Assembly (NCBI GenBank): GCA_030063045.1 | Contig: JAQSEB010000034.1 | Coordinates: 1,240,001 to 1,304,000, forward strand | Source: Pratylenchus scribneri | Taxonomy: Eukaryota > Nematoda > Chromadorea > Rhabditida > Pratylenchidae | Direction of reading: 5' to 3' | DNA: 64,000 nt | In this document: piece by piece, positions 23,401 through 42,825 of the stretch | How the letters are laid out: every line of letters begins with the position of its first letter | Position numbering within the stretch: position 1 is the stretch's first letter | Made by a program: the position numbers and the translations under genes | Notes under the pieces: model-generated | Databases searched by the model: none | What the model saw: only the letters and a program-made list of their open reading frames with translations | What the model was told of the DNA's origin: nothing

Positions 23401-26200
23401 ATCCAAAACGGACCAAATGAAATTTGCACCAGTCAACGATGAATTGTGGCCGAAAATGTCGATCAATTGGGACAATTTTATTCTGATGGCAATATTCCGG
23501 GTTCAACTGCATTCCCCGTGAAAGTTGTTGAACATTTGTGTGGAAATGATGTTGGGTGCCAATTTGGAAGATTGTCCTTGAAAAAATTAAATTAAATTAA
23601 ATGTAGGAAAAGGGAAAACCCGGTGTTGATTTTGCGCCTCAATTGGTGAATGACCTCCTGGCTAGGTGGATTGGCCATTGCCGGCAGTATGTTGAAAATG
23701 TACGGATTGACGGTACGGCCACGGAATGTGGAATGAATTGCCTGGCAAAAATAAGGTTAAAAGCCGAAAGCTAATCAGCCAATGCCAACCCTTTCAAGGC
23801 TCTTTAGCTTGTCATCCCTTCCAAAACCCCAAAGCAACTCTTCGGCATCAATGTTGGTGAGGCGAATTTCGGCAATTTGTTGGGTTGCCCCGTTGAAGCG
23901 GACTATAATAAATATATTTAAAAATTAAAAGATAAAATCCCATTTAAAAATAGGAAAATTCGGTACCGCAGATCGATACTTGGCTATTTTTTGGCCATAT
24001 CTCAATTCTCAACAAAGGAAAAAATCAATTTTGGCAAACGATATGCTATTTGAAAGCGCTTTATTCCCTATAAAAGTGGCATAACTAATTTTTTGAACTT
24101 AGAATTTGTAGAAATAATCGGCTTTTCCTCACTGGATTAGAATATTAAGGTTTATTACTTAAAAAGCTAAGCAATTTTTTAAAGTTTGATTTTATAAAAG
24201 TTAAAATTGGCCTAATTTTAGAGGAAATTTTGGGTCTTCCAATGATATGTCGCCTTCCCTGAATTGAAAATTAACTCGATAATATATGACTAAAAGATCG
24301 GCCCAGATACGGTAATGAAAATTATTGAAATGCCCAAAGGAAATTTCCTTTCTTTGATAACGAGGAAAACAAATTTTCCCTCCCTGCTGCTATAAATGAA
24401 AGAATACGGTGTCAGAATGGAATGGAGGGAACATCAAAATCCTTCTTTCTTTTTTCCCTTTGCTTTGGAATTGACACATCCTTGAGGGCATATTCATATT
24501 CATTCCAATTTGTCTAATAAGACATTTCTATAGATTCATATAAATCATCTCAAACAAAACCATTCTTGACAATTTTGGTATCATTTTAAAGAGCAAAGAA
24601 TCCTCTATTCAAGCATATAAAAATGGTCTCATTTTTATTGTTTAATTTGGAATTTAATTTAAAGTTTATAACTAGGCATTATTTTTGTTTATATCTGAGC
24701 GAGGCAATAACCAATCTAGGAAGGGGATATACCATTTTAAAGCTCTAAATGAATTCTAAAAAGTGGCCTTAAAAATTCTCTGAAAATTAAAATAATTTTA
24801 AAAATAAGCAGCTTTCCTCCAATCAATTAGAAAATATGGGTTTATTCAATTCAAGGACATGCAACTTTTTTGTACTCAAATTTTATAAAATTATAATTGG
24901 CAAAATTATTGAGGAGTTTTAAGGCTTTAAAATGATATATAGCTTTCCAAGATGGGCATATGCCTTGCTTAACTCTGGTCCCAAAAATACCATTGCAGGT
25001 ATCCAACCAGCAATACCCAAATTATCCGCTATATATCCCCGCCCCATTCATTCATTCATTCACTCACGGTCATCATTGGTCACAATGCTGAATGATTGTT
25101 CCACACTTTGGAATGAGTCAATGCGTCGGGCGATCACGTGGATTGGAAAATGGGAATGCGGCGAAACGGGCGTGCCAACCAAAAATGCAATGGAACGATG
25201 CCGAGATGGGAAGAGATGAAGCCAATGTGGCAATGAAGGACGACCACGGGCCGACACTGACCATCTGACGTCAACTGAATGAAGGGGAAATTATTAGTTA
25301 GGAATTCTGATGAAATTGAATAAAATTGATCAAAGGGGGATATGACATTATTTGTCATCAACCCAACTTGTCGCCGTTTAAAATAACTCATCAAGGATGG
25401 AATCAATTTTAATTATTTTAATATCAAATTAAAGAGCAGACTTTTGGCTATCGAATTATATTAAATTTATTTAAACTGGTTCAGAATTAAAGAAATTGCT
25501 TCCAAAAAAACAATTGAAAAATTTGTCTAATCCATTGTAAAGGTCATTTTAAATAGTTTTTTGGCCATAAGTCCATCAATTCTGAGCCGTATAAATAAAA
25601 TTAGTATTCTTTGATAGCCAAATGTCTGCTCTTTAATTTGATACTAAAATCATCAAAATTCATTCAGTCTTTGATGAATTATTTTAAACGGCGACAAATT
25701 GGGGAGCATTCAAATGATAAAGGGATTCTGGAAAAATTTGGAAAGGGTATGATAGAATTGAATTTGATGGAAATTGAAAGGGGGAATGATCAAAGGACAA
25801 CGTGATGGTCGAGAGCCAAGTTGTCAATAGTCAATCCTCGTCTTCCCTTTTTGCTTATTTTTCTTAAATGTCAATCAATCACAAAGCTTAAAAATTCATC
25901 TTGACATTTTCCATAAAAATTAAATAATTTGTGGAATTTATTCAGTCAATACCCACCGAATTTGGGACACGACTCACCTGTTTGAGGGAAGAAGTAGGCG
26001 GAATGGAGCATATGCACAAAAAACTGTTGGAATAATTATTTGAATTAGTCATCAACAATTCACACCTGCCCTTTGACCGCCCTCAACTCTGCTGCATGTT
26101 CCCTCCTTTGTGCCGAAACAAATGTGAAAGTTAAATGTGCCAAAATGACTATGAATGCCAACAATGATGGCACAAATAAAAAGCCCGGATTTGGTGGCAT
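20432..26200 (-). CDS. sgca-1: Alpha/epsilon-sarcoglycan
   Basis: Ten exons (26200-26066, 26023-25978, 25274-25068, 23902-23790, 23741-23620, 23576-23414, 22763-22545, 22498-22392, 21925-21711, 20634-20432) join in phase to 509 residues. The N-terminus is a signal peptide (LLAFIVILAHLTFTF). Residues about 48-130 match the cadherin-like N-terminal domain of alpha/epsilon-sarcoglycan (HSAYFFPQTVDVRWS, SLPHWLHLF, IARRIDSFQ). Exon 6 has the hallmark FRPQFIVDWCKFHL. Exon 8 is the membrane segment (about residues 337-358) followed by GRREGQHWRDFKTPKNQL, which parallels the human RREG...QTPDIQL juxtamembrane part. Sarcoglycans sit in the plasma membrane of muscle within the dystrophin-glycoprotein complex. 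It is longer than human SGCE (437) through a Glu-rich insert in exon 7 and a longer tail. Confidence 0.85.
20690..21655 (+). repeat. Family A element, copy with nested hAT-like insertion
   Basis: About four 46-bp units precede the nested element at 20980-21481; the array continues directly after it into the right flank. In intron 9 of the sarcoglycan gene, antisense. Confidence 0.85.
20980..21481. mobile_element. hAT-like non-autonomous DNA transposon (MITE)
   Basis: A 502-bp element with perfect terminal inverted repeats TAGGGTTGCGCCCCCGC, flanked on both sides by the 8-bp direct repeat GTTTAAAC (20972-20979 and 21482-21489). Removing the element and one repeat rebuilds the expected family A unit. 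An 8-bp target duplication and a T/CAGGG-type end are features of the hAT superfamily. The arms are very GC-rich (CGGGGG motifs) and the centre is AT-rich; there is no coding capacity for a transposase. Confidence 0.88.
21980..22275. repeat. Family B foldback element
   Basis: Copy in intron 8 of the sarcoglycan gene; the right arm (GGAATATTGCCTTCCAAAAT) is better preserved than the left. Confidence 0.65.
22855..23390 (-). repeat. Family A element, seven-unit copy
   Basis: Minus-oriented copy with about seven internal 46-bp units; the proximal units carry shared variants (AAAATAGC in place of AAAATTGG), which shows local unit amplification. In intron 6 of the sarcoglycan gene, same strand. 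Confidence 0.85.
23980..24300. repeat. Family B foldback element
   Basis: Complete copy in intron 3 of the sarcoglycan gene. Confidence 0.75.
24310..24670. repeat. Dispersed repeat D
   Basis: The better of two long copies; aligns by eye with 6330-6690 over most of its length, including the core GGTATCATTTTAAAGAG. Flanked on both sides by family B elements. Confidence 0.45.
24670..24985. repeat. Family B foldback element
   Basis: Complete copy in intron 3 of the sarcoglycan gene, immediately after repeat D. Confidence 0.75.
25365..25700. repeat. Family C foldback element, copy 4
   Basis: Well-preserved copy whose ends are ACTTGTCGCCGTTTAAAATA and TTTTAAACGGCGACAAATTG-like. In intron 2 of the sarcoglycan gene. 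Confidence 0.85.
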
Positions 26201-26624
26201 ATTTTGACGCCTGATGAAAACTTTTTTTTTCTGCAGCCGGAAGGATGTGGTGGAATGGCTGTTTAGAGGGAATTTGTTGTGGATGAAGCCTTCTTTCCCT
26301 CCTTCACTTTAGGGTGGAGCATCATTTGTGCTAGCCGGGAGGATTGATCATAAAAGCCACTGCTGCTGTTGCCGTTTTAAACCGCCAACAGCTGACATTT
26401 TCGCCGGTTTTCTCAATGATCAGTCGAAGGGAATATGATTCTAAGATGTGAAGCGAGATGAAGCTGCGGAGGATGGAGGATGAATTTGTTCGCCGGTATT
26501 CCCTCCCCTCCCATATCAATTTTATTATTTGTTGAATATATTTTAATCCCCTCATTCAATACTTAATAATAATAATAAGATTACAATTTGCCGAATAAAT
26601 AAAATTCCCGAAAGAAGAATAAAT

Positions 26625-27115
26625 AATGCCAAAATAATTATAACGGTTTAAAGAAGAGGGTTTATCCTAAATTCACAAACCAAATATACCCAAAATTGGA
26701 TAGAGCTGGTCAAGACGCATTGAATTGTATATATTTTATTATGGTTTGGTCAACAATTAAAGGGTATTAAACGGTTTAAACCAATTTTGGTTTGGTCAAC
26801 AATTAAAGGGTATTAAACGGTTTAAACCAATTTTGGTTTGGTCAACAATTAAAGGGTATTAAACGGTTTAAGCCTATTTTGGTTTGGTCAACAATTAAAG
26901 GGTTTTAAACAGTTTAAACCAATTTTGGTTTGGTCAACAATTTAAGGATATTAAACGATTTAAACCTATTTTGGTTTATTAGTTCAAAACTAAGTTAGAA
27001 TTGGTTAAACCCAAACCAAAATATAATCAAATGATGCCATCTTGACCGAGATCTATCCATTAGGTATAAGTTATGGATTTAGGATACATTTTGAACTGTT
27101 ATTTTCAGTATTTTT
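26625..27115 (+). repeat. Family A element, five-unit copy
   Basis: About five units with mutated ones at the 3' side; left end GCCAAAATAATTATAACGG. Intergenic, unlike most other copies. Confidence 0.8.
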
Positions 27116-28489
27116 GGTTAATTAAATATTTTCCCCCATAATCCTTCCATCCAATTTCAGCCAAAATCCAATAATAATAATAATCTCCATCCATTTTCTA
27201 AATATTTTTTTCTCACATTCTCGCACATAAACATATATAAAAATGTAATCCAAATTTGCGTCTCGCGCGCACACAAATTTTTGCGTGCCAATTCCAATAT
27301 TCCATTTATTCCCACAAATTCATTCAATTTTTTGATGCCGTCCCAAAATGTTTGAGTATTAGTCCATTTTTCCGTTCCACCATTGCCCCTTTGGCGTCCT
27401 TTATCCATCGCATTTTGTGGTGGTTGCCAATAAATGCCAATCCAATCCATTCCATTCTCGTCCCCTCCACTCCCCCATTTTGGCCCCTTTCGCCAATTCC
27501 CGCAATCCCGGCTGCCCACTGCCTTTTTCCCCTGCATTTTCCCATTCGTCCCAAAAAGTCTCCCTTTCTCTTTTCTGGCCTTTACTTATTGGCCCCTTCC
27601 CCTTCCTTCCTCCATTCGGTTTGTTCAATATTGCTGCCAACCGGCGAGTGCTGCCAGCCGTGGAGCGCAGAGGAATGAGAACCCTTTTCCGGGCACCGGG
27701 GCGGCGGAATTAATTTGGTCTTCTGTGGGCAGTCAATGGCGGAATGCTGGCGCAAAGAAGGCGACAACATAATGACAAAATGAGGGGAGGGAGCTTTTGG
27801 AGTGTTATGTGGCACAAAATGGGGGCAAATGTAAGGCAGAATTTGGATTGAATGGATTTGGAAAGGGAATAGGCAGTCAACATTGATTGTGCCGCCACCA
27901 AGCCAAAATAGAAAGAAGGCCTTGGGGAAAGAAGGGAAATCTGTGGCCATCGGCACCCCCGAGGGGAGAAGGCAAATTGCTGCCACCCGTCTGGCCAATC
28001 CACCAGTCTCCTTTCACATTCTCGTTTTGCTGCCTTTCCTCTTCCCATTCATCATCCCTTGCTGCCTTGGCCCTTTTTCCCCTTTCTTCTTCACAGGGCC
28101 TCTTGCGTTGTCAGTCTGGCCAAGTCCCCCTTTCCCCCTCAAGCGCCGCCTTTCCCTGCGCCCAACCCTCCCTTCGCCATTGCCTCGCCCCCGCTCTCGC
28201 CCCTTTCGTCGCCCTCCTTTCTTCTTCCTCTCAATCAATTCGACTCTTCCTTCCTCACCCTTCCCCTTTGCTGCCAGCCGGTCTTGTTTTCTTATAATCC
28301 CGGCCTAGCCCCCTGTCCCCTTCTCTACTCTGCCAAATCGGGCACTTCTCCTTTTCCCATTTTTTTGCTTGTTCTTCGTCCAACAACATTTCCTTTCCCT
28401 TTCATTTTTTCCTCACTTTGTTTTCCCCAAGCTTATTTCGAGACAAAATTCGAACTTTTCAGTACTGCATATTCAATACCTGGGACCTG

Positions 28490-28785
28490 GGTCACTCTTT
28501 TGGCCATAGCTCAACAAGGAAGCAACCAATTTGAGAAGGCGATATGCTATTCAAAAGCCCTAAATATCATTTAAAAAGTGGCAACGATAATTTTTTGAAA
28601 TTTGCATTCCTTTATTAGGAAAAGCGGCATTATATTCAAAAACATATAATTTTTAAATTTGGAAATATAAAATCAACAATATAGGCCACTTTGTCATGGG
28701 AACTTTAGGCTTCCCTTTTCCCAATAATATAATGCCTTCCTAAATTGGCTATTGCCTCACTGAGATATGGCTAAAATGATCCCCA
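28490..28785. repeat. Family B foldback element
   Basis: Complete copy between the two pyrimidine-rich stretches. Confidence 0.75.
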
Positions 28786-28999
28786 TTAATTGAAATTGTC
28801 TGTACTGAAAGATCTTTCTTATCTAAATCCGGATTGGGGTTATTTAGGGAAATTTTTGTGAACTATGATCGATAAAGGGGAAGAACATGGCAAATTGATT
28901 GGTAATTGAAGTGAAAATAGAAATGACAAAAAAGCCAAAGGAAACGGCTGTCTTTAGGCGTAGGGAATTTCATTGTCGTCATTTTAGAACTTGAACCGT

Positions 29000-29310
29000 T
29001 CTTTTGTTTATAGTTCAGCGAGGCATTAACCAATCGAGAAATGCAATATGCCTTTCGAAAGCCCAAAGTATTTTTTACAAATTGGCTTATTTTAATTTTA
29101 TAAATTCCATCCTTTTAAAAGCTTCTTGCCATTGAGCATAATGAACCCAATTTTACAATTGATTGGAGGTAAAGCCACTTGTTTTGTAAATTGTTTTAAA
29201 TTTTCAGAAAATTTAGTTAAGCCACTTTTAGAGCATTTAGTGCTTTCAAAAGGCATATCGCCTTCCTTAATTGGTCGTTTCCTTGTTGAGCTATGACCAA
29301 AGGAAAACCA
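29000..29310. repeat. Family B foldback element
   Basis: Complete copy, about 200 bp after the preceding one. Confidence 0.75.
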
Positions 29311-30358
29311 TGAGTATTGAAAGATCCTGGTTCGCACAAAACCTGAACCAAAAAGTGAAGGAAAAAGCCTGTCTGAAATTCATTTTTGCTCCAACAGCCA
29401 GAGGGGGATTATTTAGTCAGTCCATTTTTGCAAATTTGGCCCAACAAGTCTTCTAATCCCCTCATTCCTTTCACCAAATTCCTCCAAGAAAAAGGACCAA
29501 GATGGCCAAATTTTTAATTTCCCATTTTTTCCCACTCCTTTTATGTCCCTTTCATTTTCATTTATTCCCATTCCCCCTCTCACGCACAATAATAATAATA
29601 ACTGCCATTTGATGGCCGGCCAACCGGTCGATGATAATTCCGACCACCACTGCTGGTCCCGCTGTTTTTCGCAGCCTCCTCTTTTTCCTGCCAGCCGGCC
29701 TCCGAACCAACCGGCTGGCAATGCCCCAATTACCCATTCGGTTCTCCTCTTCTCTTCCATTGCCTTTTCTTTTTGCCCACCATTGTGCCCATATATTCGC
29801 CCAATTGTACTCCAATTAGCCCAACTCTCCTCTCCGCCTCTTCCCATTCTCAAACCCACTCTCCCTTTCTCCATTGCGCCCATTTATTTCCTTATGGCCT
29901 TTTCGCCGCCTCCTCCCATTCTCCACATATTCGTCCATTTCACCCACCTCCGGTCCTCCCCTCCTCATTTTCCCAAACCCCTTTTCCCCCTTTTCATTTC
30001 CACCACTTTTGTGTGCCCCATAAGGGGATGGTTTGTTCCCCCTCACCCATTTTTACCCCTTTTCTTTCAGCCACTGCCCCAACCCATTTATTGTCCCCCC
30101 TATTCTACGGCCCCATTATTCTCGGCAATATTCGCCTCACGCAACTCCTCCCTTTCCCTTCTTCATCTTCCTCATTGCCCTGCGCCATTTCACGCTTTCC
30201 CGTCAAATTTTTGCCAATTTTGCCATAAATTCGAAGAAGAAGCCGAGAGGAGGAATGCCCGGCAACCGAAAGAACTCCAAAATTGGCCATTGCCATTAAA
30301 AACTTCGCTTTAATCAGTCAAAGTTTTACTCCAAATCAATCAGTGTACATTGTGTTGA

Positions 30359-36628
<6,270 letters not shown>

Positions 36629-38168
36629 TCCGGAATTGGGCGCAAATAATCAAATTGTGGGACAGTGACGGGTTTCAATCGTCTCCTCATCAATCAATTC
36701 AATCACAATATTAGCATCTTGCCCAGCCCCAACAAAGATGGAAGATCTCATCAAAAATCACCCGAAAGATTGTAATAAGCTCAACACAAAAAATAAATAA
36801 CAATTCAATATTTTGCGTCGCTCATTCAATTCATCCATTTTTTTCGATGCCAATTTTCCCCTTTTTTAAACATTAATTTGTATCCATCAAAAATCAATTA
36901 TTTTTAATAATTTGTGGATCCATTTTTTGATGTTTTTTTTTTGTTGTTTGCACAATAAATTGACTATCAGGGTAAACAGTGATATTTGATGATTAAATTT
37001 TAAAATAATGATTAAAAATAAGCTCTTTCCCTATGCAAAGAGAAGAAGGGAAGGGGAGAACATGACCATGGGATTGATTCCTTTGTTGTTGACCAACTCC
37101 AGCTACCGTATTTTCTCCCTTCCTTAATCAGCTAAAGAGCATGAATATGACAATGGCATAAAGGGCATTTCTCTTTGTTGCTGACCACAGCAGCAGTAGC
37201 CGCTACCGTATTTTCTCCTTTCCTTATAATCAACGACTTTGATGTGCCCTAAAGGTGACTTCATACATATTTCTCTAAGTTTCTAATCCTTTTTTGATAT
37301 AAATGGACAATTTTTAACGGTTTATAACTCTGCAATGGATATACCGATTTTAATGGTTTTGGCATGGTTTAATAGAGCTGAAAGTCCTCTATTTAAAATT
37401 GATTAATTTTGTATATTATTAAATTGATTGGAAAATGGGAAATTAAGAACATCCCCAGAATCAGATAATCAACAATTCATTCAATCAATTATCTCACAGA
37501 ATCATCAAAAATAAACTAAAATTTGTAATAATAAGCTTTAAAAAACAGGCAATATTTTTACATTTTTGATGCAAATTTCCCCATTTAAAAGACACACATT
37601 AAATAATTTTGTTTCCTATTATTTGGTAATCATTTTTAAGTTTATTTTTTGCACAAAAAATTGACTAATCAGTGTAATTTTTATGGTTAAATATTAATGT
37701 TTTTTTTTATCAAAAATAAGAAAGATGGATGGAAAATGTGATGGTTTCTTTGGCGGCAAACTAATTATTTGGTTTTATTAAGTGACTTTGAAAGAAGGAA
37801 AGTGACTTGACTGTGAAAAATGGAAAGTAAATAATAAATTGGGACCTAGCTGACGGAATTGTATGTGTAAATTAAGCAATAAACTCTTTAAAAATGGGGA
37901 AAAGGCAATAAAATGGAAAAGGGCAGCGATTTTTTGAGAGGAAAGAATTTTAGGGAAAATTTGGCCTAATTATATTAACGGGCCTAGCCAACGGAATCGT
38001 ATTTAAAATTTATATAAATTCTTCAAAAAGGGTAAAGAAAAGTGGAAAGGGGCAGTAAATTTTTTGCCACTGGTAGGAATGAGAGGGAGAATTTGGCCTA
38101 ATTAATTATAAGTAAGTATATTGCTTTCTTTGGCAGGATTCTGCATTGTTTTGATGATCACCCAATTA
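36629..38168. other. Convergent intergenic region
   Basis: Between the 3' ends of the receptor kinase (+) and intermediate filament (-) genes. AT-rich with two purine/pyrimidine-rich stretches near 37030-37260 that resemble repeat D and each contain a CTACCGTATTTTCTCC motif. A short internal similarity (CCTAGCYRACGGAATYGTAT) occurs at about 37845 and 37982. No supported gene. Confidence 0.4.
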
Positions 38169-41100
38169 TTATTGCCGACTGGCCGGTGCACCACTGGAAC
38201 GTTGGATCAGCGAGGCGCGTTCCTTCAAAAAATAAATAAATATTAAATTTATTCCAAAAATGCAAATTAACAAACTTCGCCTTCCCGATTATAAAGCAGA
38301 GTTTGCACATTTGTGCCAACTCCAAATGTGTCCTCGCCATCAAAAATGAGTTGATCCGGTGGAAAATGAATGCCGCCTTGGTTTTTGGCCCAAACCTATC
38401 CATTTTTGGGTAGGGATAAATAATTTAAAATTAGAAAAGAATATTCCTCATTTTGTCAATGAGTCAACTTGACTCGAGCGTTTATAACTTATCATAGAGT
38501 GAACTAATTTTGATGATTTTTATATCAAATTAAAGAACAGACTTTTGGCTATCAAATAATATTAAATTTATTTAAATTGGTTCAGAATTTGATGGAATTA
38601 TTACCAAAAAAACTATTTCAAATTAACTTCATTAAGGATTAAGAAAATTTCAGTTGTTTTATGGTCATAATTCCATCAATTTCTGAACCAATTTAAATAA
38701 AATTAATATTATTTGATAGCCAAAAGTCTGCTCTTTAATTTGATCCAAAAAACACCAAAAATGGTTTAGTCTTTGATAAGTTATTGAACGGCGACAAGTT
38801 AGACCAGCGTCAAATAGGGCTGCTCATCAGATTGACATTTTCCTTTCCCATAAAAATATTTACTTTCACGGTTTTGCCCGGTCTAAGCACAAAATCACGT
38901 GGGAATGTGTAGACAATTTCGCGCTGTCGTCCATCAATTCGCCTCTTCAGCTTCCATTCCCCAATTGGTTCCTCTTTGGATCGATGCGAATTCTCCAAAA
39001 CCACATATTTGCCCTCGGGCGACACCTCCAAAATGGAAGCATTCCCTTTGGCCGAACGTTGATATGATTGACGAGAGGATTTCTCGCCACGAAGGACACG
39101 AGTGGATTCTGAAAAGAATGGCAAATTTGTGGATTCTTTTCGATGAAACTGAGAGAAATTTGTTGGAAAGGGAATGATTCGATATCAGCGTAGATTTTGG
39201 CCCATAGCTCAACGAGTAAGGAGTAACCGATTTGCGAAAGCGATATACCATTTGAAAACCCAAAATATCATTTACAAAAAGGCCTACTTTGAGTTTTGTA
39301 AAATCAAAGGTTTAAAGAAGTTACTTGCCTTTGAATTTAATGAACTCGAATTTTCTAATTAAGTGTAGGAAAAATGTGTATTTTAAAAATTATTTTAATT
39401 ATCAAAAAGTTAGGAAAGCCACTTTTTATAAGGAATTTAGTGCTTTTCTATGGCATATCACCTTTCAGAATTGCTTGCTTCCTTATTGAGATATGGCCAA
39501 AAGAACGGCTTATATATTGAATTAGAGGAATGAAATTTCCTATTTTGCAAATTGTTGAATTTCTCGATGAAAAATGGGAAATTTTGAGTGATTTTCAAAT
39601 TAATTCAACGAAAAAGTAAATCTTTAAAGAATAAATTAAATAAAAATATGCTTTTTCCTCCTAATATTTTAATAGCCAATAAAAATAATGGGGGCCACAC
39701 TGACCACTTTCATCGGCTTGTCGAATTTGATGGGTCCTGACGACTTGTTCCACCAATTGTCGCAATCCGGCTCTGTCCTCTTCGCCCTCCAACATTTTCC
39801 TATAGATTGCAATTTCCGCATCCAAAGTTTGTTTTGTGTCCAACAACATTTGCAATTCCACCATCAATGCTTGACATTCATCGCGCATTTTCCTGATTTG
39901 GGCATCCCTTTCGTTCAGGGCCGATTCGGATGCCCGTTGGTCATCTTCCAGTTGGTAGGCCAATTCTTCGGCCTGTTTCTCCAACAATGAATTCTTTTGG
40001 GGAAAGGGAGAGGAAATTTTAATTGATGTCTCTTTGAGATATGCCCCCAAATTGACGGCAGACCAATTTGACGCCGTTTATAATAATTCATCAACAATGG
40101 AACCAATTTTGGTGATTTTAATATCAAATTAAAGATCAAACTTTTGGCTATCAAATAATATTAATTTAAATTGGCTCAGAAATTGATGAAATTATGACCA
40201 AAAAACAATTTAAAATAACCTTTACTATTGATTAGTGAAATGACCATTGGTTTGTTGGTCATAACTTCCTTAATTCTGAACGAATTCAAATAATTTTAAT
40301 GTTTTTAGATAGCCAAAAGTCTACTCTTTAATTTGATATTAAAATCACCAAGATTGATTGCATACTTGTTGAGTTATTTTAAATGGCAACAAGTTAGCCT
40401 ACCATAAATTTGGGCATATCCTGCCTTGTCTAGTATTCCTCACCTTTCCCTCCAAATCCGCCAATTTCCCACGTAAATCGCCCAATTGTGTGCGCAATCT
40501 TCGCACCTCCTCTTTTGCATATCCCTGTTCCATGGATTGTCGTGCCGATTGTGTTTGGATTTCTTGCACTTTCAATTTATACCACGACTCAATGTCCGTT
40601 CGATTTCGGTTATTCACGCGTTCATAGTCTTCGCGAATGTCCCGCATTGCTGAGGCCAATTCATTGCGGAACATTTCCCGATTCTCTTGGGTGGTATCGC
40701 GGGATGCCATCGCTTGCAAATCTTGGATTTCTTGGTCGTGTGCGCGTCGAAGGAAGTCCACTTCTTCTAACAATGTTTGCACCTGATTTTGATAATCAAT
40801 TCGATTCAGCGTTTCTTGGTCCAAATCCTGAAAAAAAACACATTTATTTCCTCCAATTCCGACAAAAATATTATATAACGACAAAATAATTATAATGATT
40901 TAAGGGTTTGTGCCCCCATTCCCAAACCATAAACCCAAAATTAGAGCTGGTCAAGATGCATTGAATGGTTTATAATTTGTTATGGTTTGGTCAACAATTA
41001 AAGGGTATTAAACGGTTTAAACCAATTTTGGTTTGGTCAACAATTAAAGGGTATTAAACGGTTTAAACCAATTTTGGTTTGGTCAACAATTAAAGGGTAT

Positions 41101-42825
41101 TAAACGGTTTAAACCAATTTTGGTTTGGTCAACAATTAAAGGGTATTAAACGGTTTAAACCAATTTTGGTTTGGTCAACAATTAAAGGGTATTAAACGGT
41201 TTAAACCAATTTTGGTTTGGTCAACAATTAAAGGGTATTAAACGGTTTAAACCAATTTTGGTTTGGTCAACAATTAAAGGGTATTAAACGGTTTAAACCC
41301 AATTTTGGTTTGGTCAACAATTAAAGGGTATTAAATGGTTTGAACCCAATTTCGGTTTATTGGTTCAAAACTAAGTTAGATTAAACCTAATAAGCCAAAT
41401 TATAATCAAATGATGCGTTTTGATGAGATCTACTGATAGAGTTTTAAGGTTTTGGGTTAGGAACTTCTGAACCGCTATAATCATTTTCAGCAATTTCAGA
41501 CTCATTTTAGCAAATTAAATATTCCCCCAATTATTCACTGTTTTTGCCCTTTGCAGCTCAGCCGAAAGTCGACCATTTTCTCGCTTCAATGATTTCACAT
41601 CCTCCTCCAAAATGGCCAATCGCCGTTTCAATGCCAAAAGTTCACTTTCCAATGCGGCCAATTTCAATAGTAATTCCTCCATTCTCTCTTTGTCATCATC
41701 ATGTGCCTGCCGGGCATTGTCATTTCTGAAATACGGTAAAGTAAATTATTTTCCCTCTCCTCTTATGATAGGTTGATAGGGAGTAAAGATTATTGAATAT
41801 CTCCATTGGTTTTTTGACCAATAGCTCAGCGAGGCTATTACTCGAATTTTCGAATTCAATAAGGAAAATCCGCATATTTTACAAATAATTTTAAATTTTC
41901 ACAAATTAATTAAGCCACTTTTTAGAGGGCATTTTAAGTTGGTTGTTTTCCTCATGAGTTATGGCCAAAAATGATCAGGGTATTAAAAGATGGAAGGCTC
42001 AATTGTCCCTTTTCCTCCAATTTCTGCCACTAACTTTCTCCTCAATTCGGCCATTTCCTCGGCCATGGCCCTTGCCTTCCGTTCCAGCTCATCCCGTTGA
42101 GCTTCCGATTCGGCAATCAACTTTCGGGCCTGCTTCAAATCCCCCTCGAACATATCCCGCACATTTGCCGCATCTCGACCCCAACGATTTCGGAGGAAAT
42201 CCAAATCGGTTGCCAATTTTCGGTTTTGTGCCTCCAAGAAACGTACCTTCAAATTTAAATCCATCATTAATCAATCCAACATTATTTGGATTTCGGATAC
42301 GCATCAACTTGACATCGTTTAAAATAACTTATAAAAGAATGAACCAATTTTGATAATTTTATTATCAAATTAAAGAGCAGACTTTTGGCTATCAAATGAT
42401 ATTAATTTTATTAACTGGTTCAGAATTTAATAGTATTATGATCAAAAAAATAATTGAAAATTTGGCAAATCCGAAGTAAAGATCACTTGAAACGATTTTT
42501 GATAATAATTCCACCATTTTTGAACCGTTTTTAATAAAATTAATATTATTTAATAGCCAAATGTTTATTCTTTAATTTTATATCAAAAATATTATAATTG
42601 GTTTCATCCTTAATGTGTTATTTCTAAAGGCGACAAGTTAACTCGAAACAAAAGTTGGGTTGCTTCTCATTCCCCCACCTTTTCAATATAATTGGCCAAT
42701 CTGTCGTTCAAATCGCTCATCTCCTTCTTTTCCCTCTCTCGCGCATCCCGGATGGCCAATGCCGCCGTTGAGCTGGGATATGGCGAAATTGGGCGGCTGC
42801 TGACCGACGAAGTTTCGCTGACCAT
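38169..42825 (-). CDS. Cytoplasmic intermediate filament protein with lamin-tail domain
   Basis: Eight exons (42825-42679, 42246-42035, 41725-41539, 40827-40444, 39993-39705, 39108-38864, 38395-38276, 38222-38169) join in phase to 545 residues. The rod begins with [20 protein letters not shown] and contains the long nematode-type coil 1b; it ends with the helix termination motif YRKMLEGEE. The tail (exons 6-8) is a lamin-type Ig fold: [47 protein letters not shown]. This is the layout of nematode cytoplasmic filaments, closest in my reading to the IFB type. These proteins form filaments at hemidesmosome-like attachments, in epidermis, intestine or neurons. Introns hold families A, B and C. 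Paralogue identity is not certain. Confidence 0.88.
38465..38810. repeat. Family C foldback element, copy 8
   Basis: In intron 6 of the intermediate filament gene. Confidence 0.85.
39190..39515. repeat. Family B foldback element
   Basis: In intron 5 of the intermediate filament gene. Confidence 0.75.
40070..40400. repeat. Family C foldback element, copy 9
   Basis: In intron 4 of the intermediate filament gene. Confidence 0.8.
40875..41495 (+). repeat. Family A element, longest array
   Basis: About nine nearly identical 46-bp units, the longest array of the family here; the last unit is mutated. In intron 3 of the intermediate filament gene, antisense to it. Confidence 0.88.
41810..41980. 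repeat. Family B element, truncated
   Basis: Most of the left arm is missing; the right part (GCCACTTTTTAGAGGGCATT) is clear. In intron 2 of the intermediate filament gene. Confidence 0.6.
42305..42645. repeat. Family C foldback element, copy 10
   Basis: In intron 1 of the intermediate filament gene. Confidence 0.8.

Noticed and set aside
27256..30313. Several 80-256 codon frames between the sarcoglycan and GRK genes
   Set aside because: They come from pyrimidine-rich sequence, are rich in Pro/Ser/Phe/Leu in all frames, and lack domains or consistent splicing.
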